DNA of 64,000 nt from an uncultured Bacteroidota bacterium (GCA_902594745.1 CACJNF010000004.1:62001-126000), one strand, 5' to 3'. Positions 38,074-47,655 are shown, counted from the first letter of the stretch. Program-made: numbers and translations. The notes: generated from the sequence alone by a model not told the origin.

Positions 38074-38871
38074 ATGATAAAAATTATTGCCCTATATCTT
38101 CAAGTTTTACTCTTAAGCATAAATGTAACTTATGGACAGAATCTTATCTCTGATTCAAAGCCTTTTAAGGCTGGAGAAAATCTAGAGTATATTGTACATT
38201 ATGGGATTTTTAATGCTAGCTATGCATCACTTAAATTATCTAATGAAAAATTAGACGATAAAGATTTTTTACTAGCATCTGGATATGGGAAAACTATTGG
38301 TTTAGCAAGACTTTTTTTTAAGGTTGAAGACTATTACAGCAGCTACTTTGATGATGCAGTTGTTACGCCATATTTTTTTAAAAGAAACATTTATGAGGGT
38401 GGATACACTAAAAATTTGGAAGTAAAGTTCAATTCAGAGCTTCAAAATGCTACAGTAAACAACATAAAAAATCAAACCATTGAGACAATTAAAACAGAGG
38501 AGAATGTACAGGACTTAATTTCTTCACTATATTATTTAAGGAAAAATTTTTCTGAGGAAAAAGTAAGTATTGGAGAGCCATTTATAATTAACATGTTCTA
38601 CGATTCAAAAAATAGAGAATTACCTTTAAGATACTTAGGTAAGGATGTAATTAATACAAAATTTGGTAAGATTGAATGCCTAAAGTTTATGCCAACAACA
38701 AGTAGGAGTAGAATTTTTAAGGGTGAGGGAAGTATTACTATTTGGCTAACAAATGACAAAAACAGAATTCCTATACGAGTTCAAGCAGACCTTTTAGTAG
38801 GTTCAATAAAAGCCGACTTAGAAAAATTCTCTGGTATTGCTAACCCTCTAGAAATTGTAATTAAAAATTAA
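38074..38871 (+). CDS. DUF3108-family periplasmic protein
   Basis: A 265-residue protein with a signal peptide (residues 1-21, ending NVTYG) and the DUF3108 pattern: FKAGENLEYIVHYGIFNAS near 29-47, a central beta-rich region, and GKIECLKFMPTTSRSRIFKGEGSITIWLTNDKNRIPIRV near 195-235. The family is periplasmic or outer-membrane associated and has no firm function. It is the first of three tightly coupled genes (DUF3108, M23 peptidase, pgi), each start overlapping the preceding stop by one base. A cell-envelope role is therefore likely. Confidence 0.84.
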   Translation: MIKIIALYLQVLLLSINVTYGQNLISDSKPFKAGENLEYIVHYGIFNASYASLKLSNEKLDDKDFLLASGYGKTIGLARLFFKVEDYYSSYFDDAVVTPYFFKRNIYEGGYTKNLEVKFNSELQNATVNNIKNQTIETIKTEENVQDLISSLYYLRKNFSEEKVSIGEPFIINMFYDSKNRELPLRYLGKDVINTKFGKIECLKFMPTTSRSRIFKGEGSITIWLTNDKNRIPIRVQADLLVGSIKADLEKFSGIANPLEIVIKN

Positions 38872-40091
38872 TGAAGAAATTATTTACACTACTAGCTATT
38901 GCCGTTTTATTTTCTTGCAGCTCAGATGATAATAAACAAGTTAAGGAGGACCCTATAATATACAAATATGGCTATGATCAAAGCAAATATGTTTTTGAAG
39001 AAAGAAAAGTAAAAAGAGGTGACACATTTGGAGATATACTTGAAGATCAAGGCATTGACTATCCTGAAATATATCAAGCTATTGAAAAAACAAAAGATGA
39101 TGTTAGTTTTAGAAAACTTCAATTAGGTAAGCCTTATACGTTAATTTATACAAATGATTCAATAAGAAAGCTTAAAGCATTCGTTTATCACCCGACAATT
39201 GAAGGATATTCATTTATTCAACTTAGGGATAGTGTATACGGTAAGACTTTTTCAAAACCTAGAAGCTATAAAGATTTATCAGCATCTGGAACTATTGACA
39301 ATTCATTGTATTTGACTCTCGAAGAGCAAGGTAAAGATCCTCTATTAACATACTATTTGTCTGATATTTATGCTTGGACAATTGATTTTTTCAGACTTGA
39401 CAAAGGAGATAAATTCAAAGTAATATATACTCAGGCATTTGTTGATGATACAATTCCAGTAGCTATAACAAAAGTCAAAGCTGCTTATTTTGTTCACAAA
39501 GGAGTAGAGCGATATGCCTTTGAATATGAAACTGATTCAATTAAAGGAATTGTTGAGTATTTAGATCAAGATGCTAAAAATTTAAGAAGAGCTTTTCTTC
39601 AATCTCCAATTAAATTTGGAAGAATTTCTTCAAGGTATAACTTAAGAAGAAGAATTGCATTATATGGCAATAGAGTGAGACCGCATAGGGGAACAGACTT
39701 TGCAGCTCCAATTGGGACACCAATTTTATCAACTGCAAATGGAACAGTAACAGAGGTAAGTTATACTAGAGCAAATGGAAGGTATGTGAAAGTGAAACAC
39801 AATAACACATATACCACTCAGTATCTTCATATGCAAAAAGCAAATGTAAAAGTTGGACAGTTTGTTGAACAGGGAGACGTAATTGGCTTTGTAGGGGTGA
39901 CTGGATATACTTCTGGACCTCATGTGTGTTACAGGTTCTGGAAAGATGGACGCGAAGTTGACCCGTTTAAACAAAAACTCCCAGAAGCTAAACCAATTAA
40001 TGAATCACTAAAAAAGAAGTATTTTAGTGATATAGTTTTAATTAAGTCTCAGCTTGATTCAATTGTGATAAGAAATAAAACTTCTATATAA
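38871..40091 (+). CDS. M23-family metallopeptidase lipoprotein with Cys in the HxH motif
   Basis: A 406-residue envelope peptidase-like lipoprotein with lipobox LFSC (Cys16). Its middle region resembles the LysM/OapA-type N-terminal domains of peptidoglycan DD-endopeptidases, and a LytM/M23 domain spans about 250-365. The zinc site shows His272 and Asp276 (RPHRGTDF), catalytic His320 (QYLHM) and GPHVCYRF at 349-356, where the usual HxH is His-Val-Cys. Cys could still bind zinc, and I recall the same wording in flavobacterial relatives, so activity is plausible. It overlaps pgi by one base. Confidence 0.9.
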   Translation: MKKLFTLLAIAVLFSCSSDDNKQVKEDPIIYKYGYDQSKYVFEERKVKRGDTFGDILEDQGIDYPEIYQAIEKTKDDVSFRKLQLGKPYTLIYTNDSIRKLKAFVYHPTIEGYSFIQLRDSVYGKTFSKPRSYKDLSASGTIDNSLYLTLEEQGKDPLLTYYLSDIYAWTIDFFRLDKGDKFKVIYTQAFVDDTIPVAITKVKAAYFVHKGVERYAFEYETDSIKGIVEYLDQDAKNLRRAFLQSPIKFGRISSRYNLRRRIALYGNRVRPHRGTDFAAPIGTPILSTANGTVTEVSYTRANGRYVKVKHNNTYTTQYLHMQKANVKVGQFVEQGDVIGFVGVTGYTSGPHVCYRFWKDGREVDPFKQKLPEAKPINESLKKKYFSDIVLIKSQLDSIVIRNKTSI

Positions 40092-41647
40092 TGTCTTTAT
40101 CAAAGAAGAATCCAACAAATCAGAAATCGTGGTCTAGCCTAGAGAAGCTTTACAATCAAGAAAACAATTTACATATCAACGATTATTTTAAAAGTGAAAA
40201 GAATAGACTTGAAAAGTTTACAGCTAGTTTTGATGATTTATATGTTGATTTTTCGAAAAATAGAATCAGTAAAGAAGCTTTTGATTTATTAATTGAACTT
40301 TGTAAGGAAACAGACCTTAAAGAAAATATAGATAAGTATTTTAATGGATCTACCATAAATGAAACTGAAAACAGGTCAGTTCTGCATACGGCATTGAGGT
40401 CTAAAAATAATGACTCAACCGAAATATCAGAAGAGGTAAAAAATACTTTATCAAAAATTAGAACTATTTCTGATGAGATTAACAATGGAGTTAGGGTTGG
40501 ACATTCTGGGGAAAAAATTGAGAATGTTGTAAATATAGGTATAGGTGGATCACATCTTGGACCAGAAATGGTGACTGAAGCTTTAAGTTTTTACTCACAA
40601 GGTATTAAACCTTATTTCATTTCAAATATAGACCCAGATTATACAGAAAATTTACTGAAATCTCTCAATCCAGATACAACAATTTTTATTATTGTTTCTA
40701 AGACATTCACAACCATTGAAACTCTTGAAAATGCTAGAAAAGTCAGAAAGTGGTTTGTTAAAAATGTAAATGAAGAGTCAATAAAAAATCATTTCATTGC
40801 AGTTTCAAATAATACTGAAGATCCTAAAGAATTCGGAATTGAATCTAAAAATATTCTTTCTATTCCTGAATGGGTAGGCGGAAGATTCTCTTTATGGGGC
40901 TCTGTAGGTTTAATTATTTCAATTTGTATTGGATCTAAAAATTTTGATGATTTTTTAAGTGGTGCAAGAGAAATGGATCTACATTTCAAAGAAACACCTT
41001 TCGAAAAAAATATACCAGTTGTACTTGCTTTAGTTAGTATTTGGTACAACAACTTTTATAAATGTGAGACTGAAGCAATTCTTGCTTATAATCAATTTCT
41101 TGGTAAGCTTCCAGATTATCTTCAACAAGCAAGTATGGAAAGCAATGGTAAGAGTATAGACAGGGAAGGTAATAAAGTTGATTATCAAACAGGAACAATA
41201 ATCTGGGGGTCAACTGGAACAAATGCACAGCATGCATTTTTTCAGCTTATGCACCAAGGTACAAAACTAATTCCAGCAGATTTTATTGCCTTTAAAGAAC
41301 CTCTATTTGATGATATAGAACAACATAAAATTTTAACTGCAAATTTCTTAGCTCAGACTAATGCCTTATTAGCTGGTAATATAAAGTCTGGTAATGAAAT
41401 TCAAAAAAACATTGACGGTAATAAACCTTCAAACACAATACTTATTAACAAGTTAACACCTAATAATCTTGGCTCTTTAATAGCAATGTATGAAAGTAAA
41501 ATTTTTGTTGTAGGCTCCATTTTGAATATTTATAGTTTTGATCAATGGGGTGTTGAGTTAGGAAAATCAATAGCTAAACAGATTTTAAATAATGGCAAAT
41601 CTAAATTAGACGAGTCATCCTCTAAAACTTATGATAGGCTCCAATAG
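40091..41647 (+). CDS. pgi: Glucose-6-phosphate isomerase
   Basis: A 518-residue glycolytic/gluconeogenic isomerase interconverting glucose 6-phosphate and fructose 6-phosphate. Signatures are NIGIGGSHLGPEMV near 151, VSKTFTTIETLENA near 200, WVGGRFSLWGSVGL near 257 and FDQWGVELGKSIA near 480. The start codon ATG overlaps the M23 stop as TAATG. It ends the three-gene operon; a 119-base spacer with a promoter for the next TonB receptor follows. Confidence 0.97.
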   Translation: MSLSKKNPTNQKSWSSLEKLYNQENNLHINDYFKSEKNRLEKFTASFDDLYVDFSKNRISKEAFDLLIELCKETDLKENIDKYFNGSTINETENRSVLHTALRSKNNDSTEISEEVKNTLSKIRTISDEINNGVRVGHSGEKIENVVNIGIGGSHLGPEMVTEALSFYSQGIKPYFISNIDPDYTENLLKSLNPDTTIFIIVSKTFTTIETLENARKVRKWFVKNVNEESIKNHFIAVSNNTEDPKEFGIESKNILSIPEWVGGRFSLWGSVGLIISICIGSKNFDDFLSGAREMDLHFKETPFEKNIPVVLALVSIWYNNFYKCETEAILAYNQFLGKLPDYLQQASMESNGKSIDREGNKVDYQTGTIIWGSTGTNAQHAFFQLMHQGTKLIPADFIAFKEPLFDDIEQHKILTANFLAQTNALLAGNIKSGNEIQKNIDGNKPSNTILINKLTPNNLGSLIAMYESKIFVVGSILNIYSFDQWGVELGKSIAKQILNNGKSKLDESSSKTYDRLQ

Positions 41648-41723
41648 ATATAATTTTTAGCAATATCATTGTTAATTAATATTCTGTTAATATTTACTTA
41701 TTTAAAAGAAGAATTTTAAATCC

Positions 41724-41731
41724 TATTTTTG
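41724..41731 (+). promoter_or_regulatory. Candidate -7 box for the 844-residue TonB receptor
   Basis: TATTTTTG matches TAnnTTTG, 35 bases before the receptor start codon, in the only sizeable gap around it. The -33 element is unclear. Confidence 0.45.
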
Positions 41732-41766
41732 AGTTTATCAAATACTAATACTAATTACTAATAATA

Positions 41767-44301
41767 ATGAAAAAATTAAGCTTAATATTATTTTCACTAT
41801 TTACTGCTACAACATTTGCTCAAGATGCTGCTTTAGACTCAATAGCGCTTTCAGAGGTTACAGTAACATCAAAAGTTGTAGACGTAGCTAGAGAGAGAGT
41901 TACTCCAGTAGCATTTAGTTCGGTTTCAGGTGCTGAAATTGATTTAAAAGCAGGTAATCTAGAATTTGTTGAAACACTTAAGAGAACTCCTGGTGTTTAT
42001 ACGAATCAAGATAATGGGGGGTATGGTGATGGTCAAATGTATGTAAGGGGATTTGGATTTACAAATACAGCATATGTGATCAATGGCCAGCCAGTTAACG
42101 ACATGGAAAATGGTCGGATATATTGGTCAAACTGGATGGGATTAATTGACCTAACTTCAAGTGTGCAAATCCAAAGAGGACTAGGTTCTACATCTCTTGC
42201 TGTTCCATCTGCAGGTGGAACTGTTTCTGTTAACACACGTGCTGCTGAAGTTGATCCTGGATCTGGAATCAAAATGGCACTTGGTGACAATGGATATCAA
42301 AAATTCACTGCTTTCCACAATACCGGTGTTAATGAACTCGGATGGTCTTCTAGTTTTCTTCTTGGTTTTTGGCAAGGTGACGGATGGAGAAATGGAATGC
42401 AAGGTGAAGGAACAACTTATGCTTTTTCTGTAGGGTATACCCCTAGAGGTGGAGATCATGAGTTCAACTTTTCGCTTATTGGTGCTGGACAGTGGCATCA
42501 CCAAGCATATTATGGGACTCAACTTCAAGATTATCTTGATTACGGTCCTGTTCAGGGTGATGACTACAGAAAGTTTAACCAACTATATGGAGAGTATCAG
42601 GGAGAAGAATTTTCTGTACTTAGAAATTATTATAACAAACCTTTAGCAACTTTTAACTGGGATTGGGAGATTTCAAGTAATGTTACATTGGCTACATCGC
42701 TCTATGGTTCAGCAGGACGAGGTGGAGGAACTGGACTTAGAGGAAGAGGTTCTTATGGTGTAACTGCATATAGAGAATCATTTGCTGATTATTTAAGTGA
42801 TCATGGTGAGTGGAGAAATCCAGACACTACTATCAACTGGAATGTAGCTGTTCAAAAAAATGCAGCTGGAGCTTATGTGCCTTCCAGTGGTAATTTCAAG
42901 GGAATGAAGTTAGGATATCATAACACTATTGATGGTCTTCCTAGCAAATGGGGTGCTGATACTACAATAAGAAGGTTTTCAACAAACTCTCATAACTGGT
43001 ATGGAGGTATCTCAAAAATTAAAATCGATTCAGATAACTTTAGATATGAACTTGGTATTGACTTAAGATCATACAAAGCATATCATAGAAGAGGTCCAGA
43101 AACATTATTTGGATTAGACGGTTATATCTCAACTATTAATGGATTTAATTTCTCAGGAAATGGAGATAGAATTGGAACGGTTATTGTTGACACCTATGAA
43201 GCAAGTCCGTTCAAAAACTTAGGAATGGATAACCCTAATGGTTCTCAGAGATATTATATTGGTCATGTAGATTGGACTGGTTTTAACGGATTAGTTGAAT
43301 ATACTGGAAGTGATCAATTCTCTGCAGTACTTCAATTTGGTACATCTAGTCAAACATATCAGTGGGAAGGATTCTATACTGCTGCTCCTTCAACAAAAAG
43401 TAGAAAAATTACCGTTGACGGTGGATATATAAAAGGAGGTGCTAATTATAGAATGAATGAGAATTCTAATATCTTCTTTAATGTAGGACAAATTATGAGG
43501 CCCCCATCTTTTGATGGAGTGTTCCCAAATGCTGATTATGACTTTGAAGAAGCAGATGATATAACAAATGAATCATTTACATCTTTTGAACTTGGTTATG
43601 GATTTATATCTTCTAATTTCAAAGCAAATATTAATGCATACCACACTGTTTGGGGAGATAGAACGCTAAGAAGAAGTACTTCAATTGATGATCAGGGTGT
43701 AAGAATTATATATGATGGTGTTGAACAAACTCATCAAGGAATTGAAGCTGAAATGACTTGGTATCCTTCAAGCAGATTAAGAATTAGAGGTATGGCATCG
43801 ATTGGAGACTGGAAATATTCTAAGAATTTTGACGGTGATGCATATTTTATTGATAATAATCAACCTGCTGGGACAACAGGTACATTGTATCTTGATGGAG
43901 TTAAGATCGGAGATGCAGCTCAATCTGTATTATACTTAGGTGCTGATTATAAATTATCTTCAAAACTTTCAATGGATCTAGACATAATGAGTTTTGACAA
44001 TTTACATGGAAGATTTGGTCCACTTGATAGTGAGTTTAATTCTTCTAATAATCGTGGTTCAATAAAATTACCATCATGGGGTACAGTAGATTTAGGTGCA
44101 ACATACAGATTTAGCTTATTAGGGTATGATACAACGGCTAGACTGAATATTAACAACCTGTTAGATGAAGAATATCTATCACAATCTCAAACAAACTTCC
44201 ACAACGATGGAGGAAGAACATGGAATGGTGTTAATGTTGAAAACCAAGTATACTTTGGTAAAGGAACAACATGGAATTTAGGATTAAATATTAGATTCTA
44301 A
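41767..44301 (+). CDS. TonB-dependent receptor without carboxypeptidase-like domain
   Basis: An 844-residue outer-membrane receptor. The signal peptide (residues 1-18, TATTFA) is followed directly by a TonB-box-like stretch (LSEVTVTSKVVD) and a plug with VRGFGFTNTAYVINGQPVNDMENGRIYWSNWMGL. The barrel is rich in Trp, Tyr and Gly and ends in LGLNIRF, the terminal aromatic residue needed for outer-membrane assembly. The plug wording (NDMENG, YWSNW) resembles receptors of the Fe/cobalamin-like or carbohydrate groups, but the ligand is not decidable. It is monocistronic: own promoter, and a strong terminator 20 bases after the stop. Confidence 0.93.
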   Translation: MKKLSLILFSLFTATTFAQDAALDSIALSEVTVTSKVVDVARERVTPVAFSSVSGAEIDLKAGNLEFVETLKRTPGVYTNQDNGGYGDGQMYVRGFGFTNTAYVINGQPVNDMENGRIYWSNWMGLIDLTSSVQIQRGLGSTSLAVPSAGGTVSVNTRAAEVDPGSGIKMALGDNGYQKFTAFHNTGVNELGWSSSFLLGFWQGDGWRNGMQGEGTTYAFSVGYTPRGGDHEFNFSLIGAGQWHHQAYYGTQLQDYLDYGPVQGDDYRKFNQLYGEYQGEEFSVLRNYYNKPLATFNWDWEISSNVTLATSLYGSAGRGGGTGLRGRGSYGVTAYRESFADYLSDHGEWRNPDTTINWNVAVQKNAAGAYVPSSGNFKGMKLGYHNTIDGLPSKWGADTTIRRFSTNSHNWYGGISKIKIDSDNFRYELGIDLRSYKAYHRRGPETLFGLDGYISTINGFNFSGNGDRIGTVIVDTYEASPFKNLGMDNPNGSQRYYIGHVDWTGFNGLVEYTGSDQFSAVLQFGTSSQTYQWEGFYTAAPSTKSRKITVDGGYIKGGANYRMNENSNIFFNVGQIMRPPSFDGVFPNADYDFEEADDITNESFTSFELGYGFISSNFKANINAYHTVWGDRTLRRSTSIDDQGVRIIYDGVEQTHQGIEAEMTWYPSSRLRIRGMASIGDWKYSKNFDGDAYFIDNNQPAGTTGTLYLDGVKIGDAAQSVLYLGADYKLSSKLSMDLDIMSFDNLHGRFGPLDSEFNSSNNRGSIKLPSWGTVDLGATYRFSLLGYDTTARLNINNLLDEEYLSQSQTNFHNDGGRTWNGVNVENQVYFGKGTTWNLGLNIRF

Positions 44302-44320
44302 AGGTTAAAATTACTTCTTA

Positions 44321-44347
44321 AAAAAACCCTGCTTCGGCAGGGTTTTT
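44321..44347. terminator. Bidirectional UUCG-loop terminator
   Basis: The stem AAAACCCTGC with GCAGGGTTTT closes on a TTCG tetraloop (44333-44336), with A and T tracts on the two sides. It therefore serves both the TonB receptor and the convergent recJ gene, whose stop codon lies at its right edge. Confidence 0.93.
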
Positions 44348-46016
44348 AATTTATACCAATTTCTTTAATGATTATTTCTACTTGCTCTTTTCCTGAATAA
44401 GAATTGATACTTGGAGAAAAGAGGACATTAAAAGACGATTTTAGATTAACAAGCTCATCCTTTTTACTGAATGAAATAAATGGAAGCTTAGTATTTGATG
44501 AGTCCAGTAAATAAGATTTTACAATTTGTGATTCTTTACCAACAAACTTTAAGTCATCAATTATTTTGCAATCATCTGATCTAAAGATTGGTCTTTTGTT
44601 TTCAAGGCCAAAGGGAGACATTCTTGAAAGTATCTTTACATTTTCAATCGTAAGATCTGAGAAAGAAACTTCAAGATCATACTTATGCTTTCTTTCAAAC
44701 ATATTTCCATTAATGGTCTCTTTAACAGTTTTTTCAAAATGTTCACTAAATAGATTTAGTTTAGATTTTTCAATTTTTACCCCCGCTGCAAATTTATGAC
44801 CCCCAAATTGATATAAATATTTTTCACATTTAACCAATGCCTCATAAACATCAAATCCTGAAACAGATCTTACAGATCCAGTAAGTAAATCTTTATCAAA
44901 ATCTGTAATTATTATAGTTGGCTTATAGGATTTTTCAATTACTCTTGAGGCAACAATTCCTAATACGCCTGTGCTCCAATTTTGACCATATATAATATTA
45001 GAATACTTACTCTGGTCAATTTTTTCAACTACATTTTCAAATACATCTTTTTCTGTAGCCCTGCGTTTTAAATTCAAATATTCTATTTCGTTTGATAAAG
45101 ATATAGCCTTATTAGCGTCTTCCTCTACTAAAAGGTCCACAACAATTTTTCCATTTTTCATTCGTCCTGCAGCATTGATTCTTGGTCCAATATTAAAGGA
45201 TATTTTTGATTCATCTACTTTATTATTATTTGATTTCAAAAGGCTTCTAAGTCCTAATCTTGGGTTATTATTAATTTCCTTTAAACCATGAAATATCATA
45301 ACTCTGTTTTCATCAATTAAAGGCATCATATCAGAAACAGTTGCTAATGCAACAAAATCAAGAAGACTGCAAATATTTAATTTATTTTCTGATTTTAAAT
45401 TGTGTGCTGTTATTAATTTATAAGCAATTCCACAACCACAAAGATCTTTAAAAGGATAGGTACAGTCTGATTGTTTAGGGTTTAAAACTGCATAGGCTTT
45501 GGGAACTTTAGTATCGGGTAAATGATGATCACAAATAATAATATCTATTCCTTTTGAATTGGCATACTCAACTTGATTTACTGCTTTTATTCCACAATCT
45601 ACAGTGATTATTAATGAAATATCATTGTCTTTAGCATAATCAATTGATTCTAACGATACCCCATATCCTTCTTTATATCTATCTGGTATGTAATATACTA
45701 ATTCATAATTCCTGTGATTAAAATAGGTATACAACATAGATGTTGAAGTGGTTCCGTCAACATCATAGTCTCCTAAAATCATAATTTTTTCACTTAAAGC
45801 ATTATTAATCCTAACTACAGCTTTCTCCATATCTTTCATCAGATATGGGTCATGAAGAGAATCTAATTCAGGTCTAAAAAAAAATTTTGCTTTATCTAAA
45901 GAATTAACACCACGTTGAAGTAAAAGTGAACAAATAAAATGAGGAATCTTTAAGTCCATTTGAAGAGAATTTACCTCATCAATAGTGGGTTGATCAATTT
46001 TAATCCAGTTTTTCAT
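44346..46016 (-). CDS. recJ: Single-stranded-DNA-specific exonuclease RecJ
   Basis: A 556-residue DHH-family 5'-3' exonuclease used in recombination and repair. It shows the metal-binding series LGDYDVDGTTS near 81, TVDCG near 138 and the DHH motif ICDHHLPD near 160. GPRINAAGRMK (near 280) is the DHHA1-side signature, and GGHKFAAGVKIEKS near 415 follows. The start ATG overlaps the rsmI stop by 4 bases (ATGA), so recJ is the last gene of a hypothetical-rsmI-recJ operon. Confidence 0.95.
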   Translation of the reverse strand: MKNWIKIDQPTIDEVNSLQMDLKIPHFICSLLLQRGVNSLDKAKFFFRPELDSLHDPYLMKDMEKAVVRINNALSEKIMILGDYDVDGTTSTSMLYTYFNHRNYELVYYIPDRYKEGYGVSLESIDYAKDNDISLIITVDCGIKAVNQVEYANSKGIDIIICDHHLPDTKVPKAYAVLNPKQSDCTYPFKDLCGCGIAYKLITAHNLKSENKLNICSLLDFVALATVSDMMPLIDENRVMIFHGLKEINNNPRLGLRSLLKSNNNKVDESKISFNIGPRINAAGRMKNGKIVVDLLVEEDANKAISLSNEIEYLNLKRRATEKDVFENVVEKIDQSKYSNIIYGQNWSTGVLGIVASRVIEKSYKPTIIITDFDKDLLTGSVRSVSGFDVYEALVKCEKYLYQFGGHKFAAGVKIEKSKLNLFSEHFEKTVKETINGNMFERKHKYDLEVSFSDLTIENVKILSRMSPFGLENKRPIFRSDDCKIIDDLKFVGKESQIVKSYLLDSSNTKLPFISFSKKDELVNLKSSFNVLFSPSINSYSGKEQVEIIIKEIGIN

Positions 46017-46693
46017 GAAGCTTTATCAATACAGATTACAAATTCACCTTTCATTGTCCTTTCATTGTATTCTAGAATCGCTTCTTCTATTGTTCCTCTG
46101 AATACTTCTTCATAGATTTTGGATATCTCTCTAACTATAGCAATTTTTCTGTCCGAACCAATTGTCTCTTTCATGTCAGAAAGGGTTTTAATTATTCTGA
46201 AGGGTGATTCATATAAGATTGTAGTTTTAGTATTTTGAGAGATTTCATATAGTTTAGACTTTCTGCCTTTTTTTCTTGGTAAAAACCCTTCAAAAATAAA
46301 ACTATCACTGGGTAATCCACTCATAACTAATGCGGGGACGAAAGCGGTAGGACCAGGTAAACAGGTAATTATTATATTACTTTTAATTGCCTCACGAATT
46401 AGTAAAAATCCAGGATCTGATATACAAGGAGTACCAGCATCTGTTATTAAAGAGACTGTGTTTCCATTAATTATCATTTGAACGTACTCATCAACTCTTT
46501 TATGTTCATTATTAAGGTGGTAACTATTAACTTTGGTCAAGATATTATAGTGCTTTAGTAGTTTTTTTGCATGCCTAGTATCCTCGGCCAAAATAATATC
46601 TGAATTTTTAAGTGTTTCTACAGCCCTCAAAGTAATATCTTTCAAATTGCCAATAGGAGTTGGCACGATATATAGTTGAGGATCATTTGTCAT
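46013..46693 (-). CDS. rsmI: 16S rRNA (cytidine1402-2'-O)-methyltransferase
   Basis: A 226-residue tetrapyrrole-methylase-fold enzyme that 2'-O-methylates C1402 in the decoding centre of 16S rRNA. It has the block LYIVPTPIGNLKDITLRA at 7-24, LAEDTRHAKKLL near 35, SLITDAGTPCISDPG near 78-92 and CLPGPTAFVPALVMSGLP near 108. It is slightly shorter than the 280-residue E. coli protein because the C-terminal extension is missing, which is usual in Bacteroidetes. The start overlaps the preceding gene by 11 bases and its end overlaps recJ by 4. Confidence 0.95.
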   Translation of the reverse strand: MTNDPQLYIVPTPIGNLKDITLRAVETLKNSDIILAEDTRHAKKLLKHYNILTKVNSYHLNNEHKRVDEYVQMIINGNTVSLITDAGTPCISDPGFLLIREAIKSNIIITCLPGPTAFVPALVMSGLPSDSFIFEGFLPRKKGRKSKLYEISQNTKTTILYESPFRIIKTLSDMKETIGSDRKIAIVREISKIYEEVFRGTIEEAILEYNERTMKGEFVICIDKAS

Positions 46694-47000
46694 CGTCAGT
46701 TTCTGGTATTTCAGTAACTAAGTCTTTTATAGAATCAATTAATGGAATTATTTCACTTTCATTATTGGGTAATTCTTGATTTTTTTCTGATGATAAATCA
46801 AGCTGTCTCAATGTATCCTTCAATTTCTCAGAGTAAAATACCCAATCAGCATTTTGTTTACTTTTTGATAGAAATTTATATATCACAGCTAGTTCATATA
46901 TTTTTTTTGCATTCTTATATAGCTCATCCTGATCTGAAAGAGAAGATTTATTAATTTTCCCTGCAATCTCTTTTATTTTATCCTCTATATTTTCAAACAC
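46683..47000 (-). CDS. Small acidic helical protein of unknown function
   Basis: A 105-residue protein that I do not firmly recognise. It is predicted largely helical in residues 1-70 (ELYKNAKKIYELAVIYKFL) with an acidic tail from about 72 (SSEKNQELPNNESE, ending TDDDK). It has no signal peptide or membrane segment, so it is probably cytoplasmic. It overlaps the start of rsmI by 11 bases and is divergent from tdk. From memory, its helical part recalls the N-terminus of a longer Bacteroidetes protein encoded next to rsmI, but the C-terminal part would be missing. Function is unknown. Confidence 0.65.
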   Translation of the reverse strand: MFENIEDKIKEIAGKINKSSLSDQDELYKNAKKIYELAVIYKFLSKSKQNADWVFYSEKLKDTLRQLDLSSEKNQELPNNESEIIPLIDSIKDLVTEIPETDDDK

Positions 47001-47033
47001 TTCTATAAATTATAATAATGAATTACTTTTTGA

Positions 47034-47041
47034 TAAATTTG
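47034..47041 (+). promoter_or_regulatory. Candidate -7 box for tdk-asd
   Basis: TAAATTTG matches TAnnTTTG, 26 bases before the tdk ATG in the 67-base divergent gap. A -33 TTTG is not obvious. Confidence 0.45.
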
Positions 47042-47067
47042 CCTTATTTTTCAATTTAAATTACAAA

Positions 47068-47655
47068 ATGTTTTTAGAAAATCCTGCATACAACAATGAA
47101 CAATTTGGTTGGATTGAGGTAATTTGTGGGTCAATGTTTTCTGGTAAAACTGAAGAGTTAATAAGAAGGGTTAAAAGAGCTAAAATAGCTAATCAAAAAG
47201 TTAAAATTTTTAAACCAATTATTGATTCAAGAAGTAAAAACTATATTGAATCACATGATGACAACAAGCTTGAGTCAATTGAAGTAAAGTCATCATCAGA
47301 GATTTTAAATAAGCTACAAAACTGTGATGTAGTAGCTATTGATGAAGCTCAGTTTTTTGATGATGAGATAGTGGTTGTATGTAATAAAATAGCAAATAAT
47401 GGTATTAGAGTAATTATTGCAGGACTAGATATGGATTATCTTGGCAACCCTTTTGGACCAATGCCCAACCTTATGGCCATCTCTGAATATGTAACTAAAG
47501 TTCATGCAGTATGTAAAAAGTCTGGAAATGTTGCTAACTATAGCTATAGAAAAAATAAAAAAAAGGATATTGTTGTAATAGGTGAGAAAGATAAATATGA
47601 GCCTTTAAGTAGGGCAGTTTTTTTTAAAAAAATGAAAAAAAATAAATCCAAATGA
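47068..47655 (+). CDS. tdk: Thymidine kinase (type II)
   Basis: A 195-residue thymidine salvage kinase. The P-loop is GSMFSGKTEELIRRVKRA at 22-39, the Walker B-like VVAIDEAQFF lies near 90, and GLDMDYLGNPFGPMPNLMA near 118-136 forms the lasso/substrate region. The zinc-binding cysteines of the C-terminal lasso are reduced to one (HAVCKKSGNVANYSYR), which I recall in related bacteria. Its stop overlaps the asd start by 4 bases (ATGA). Confidence 0.94.
   Translation: MFLENPAYNNEQFGWIEVICGSMFSGKTEELIRRVKRAKIANQKVKIFKPIIDSRSKNYIESHDDNKLESIEVKSSSEILNKLQNCDVVAIDEAQFFDDEIVVVCNKIANNGIRVIIAGLDMDYLGNPFGPMPNLMAISEYVTKVHAVCKKSGNVANYSYRKNKKKDIVVIGEKDKYEPLSRAVFFKKMKKNKSK

Noticed and set aside
42181-42582. 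A 133-residue minus-strand frame inside the TonB receptor
   Set aside because: It is a shadow of the receptor coding strand, with no family resemblance and no spacing from neighbours that would suggest a gene.
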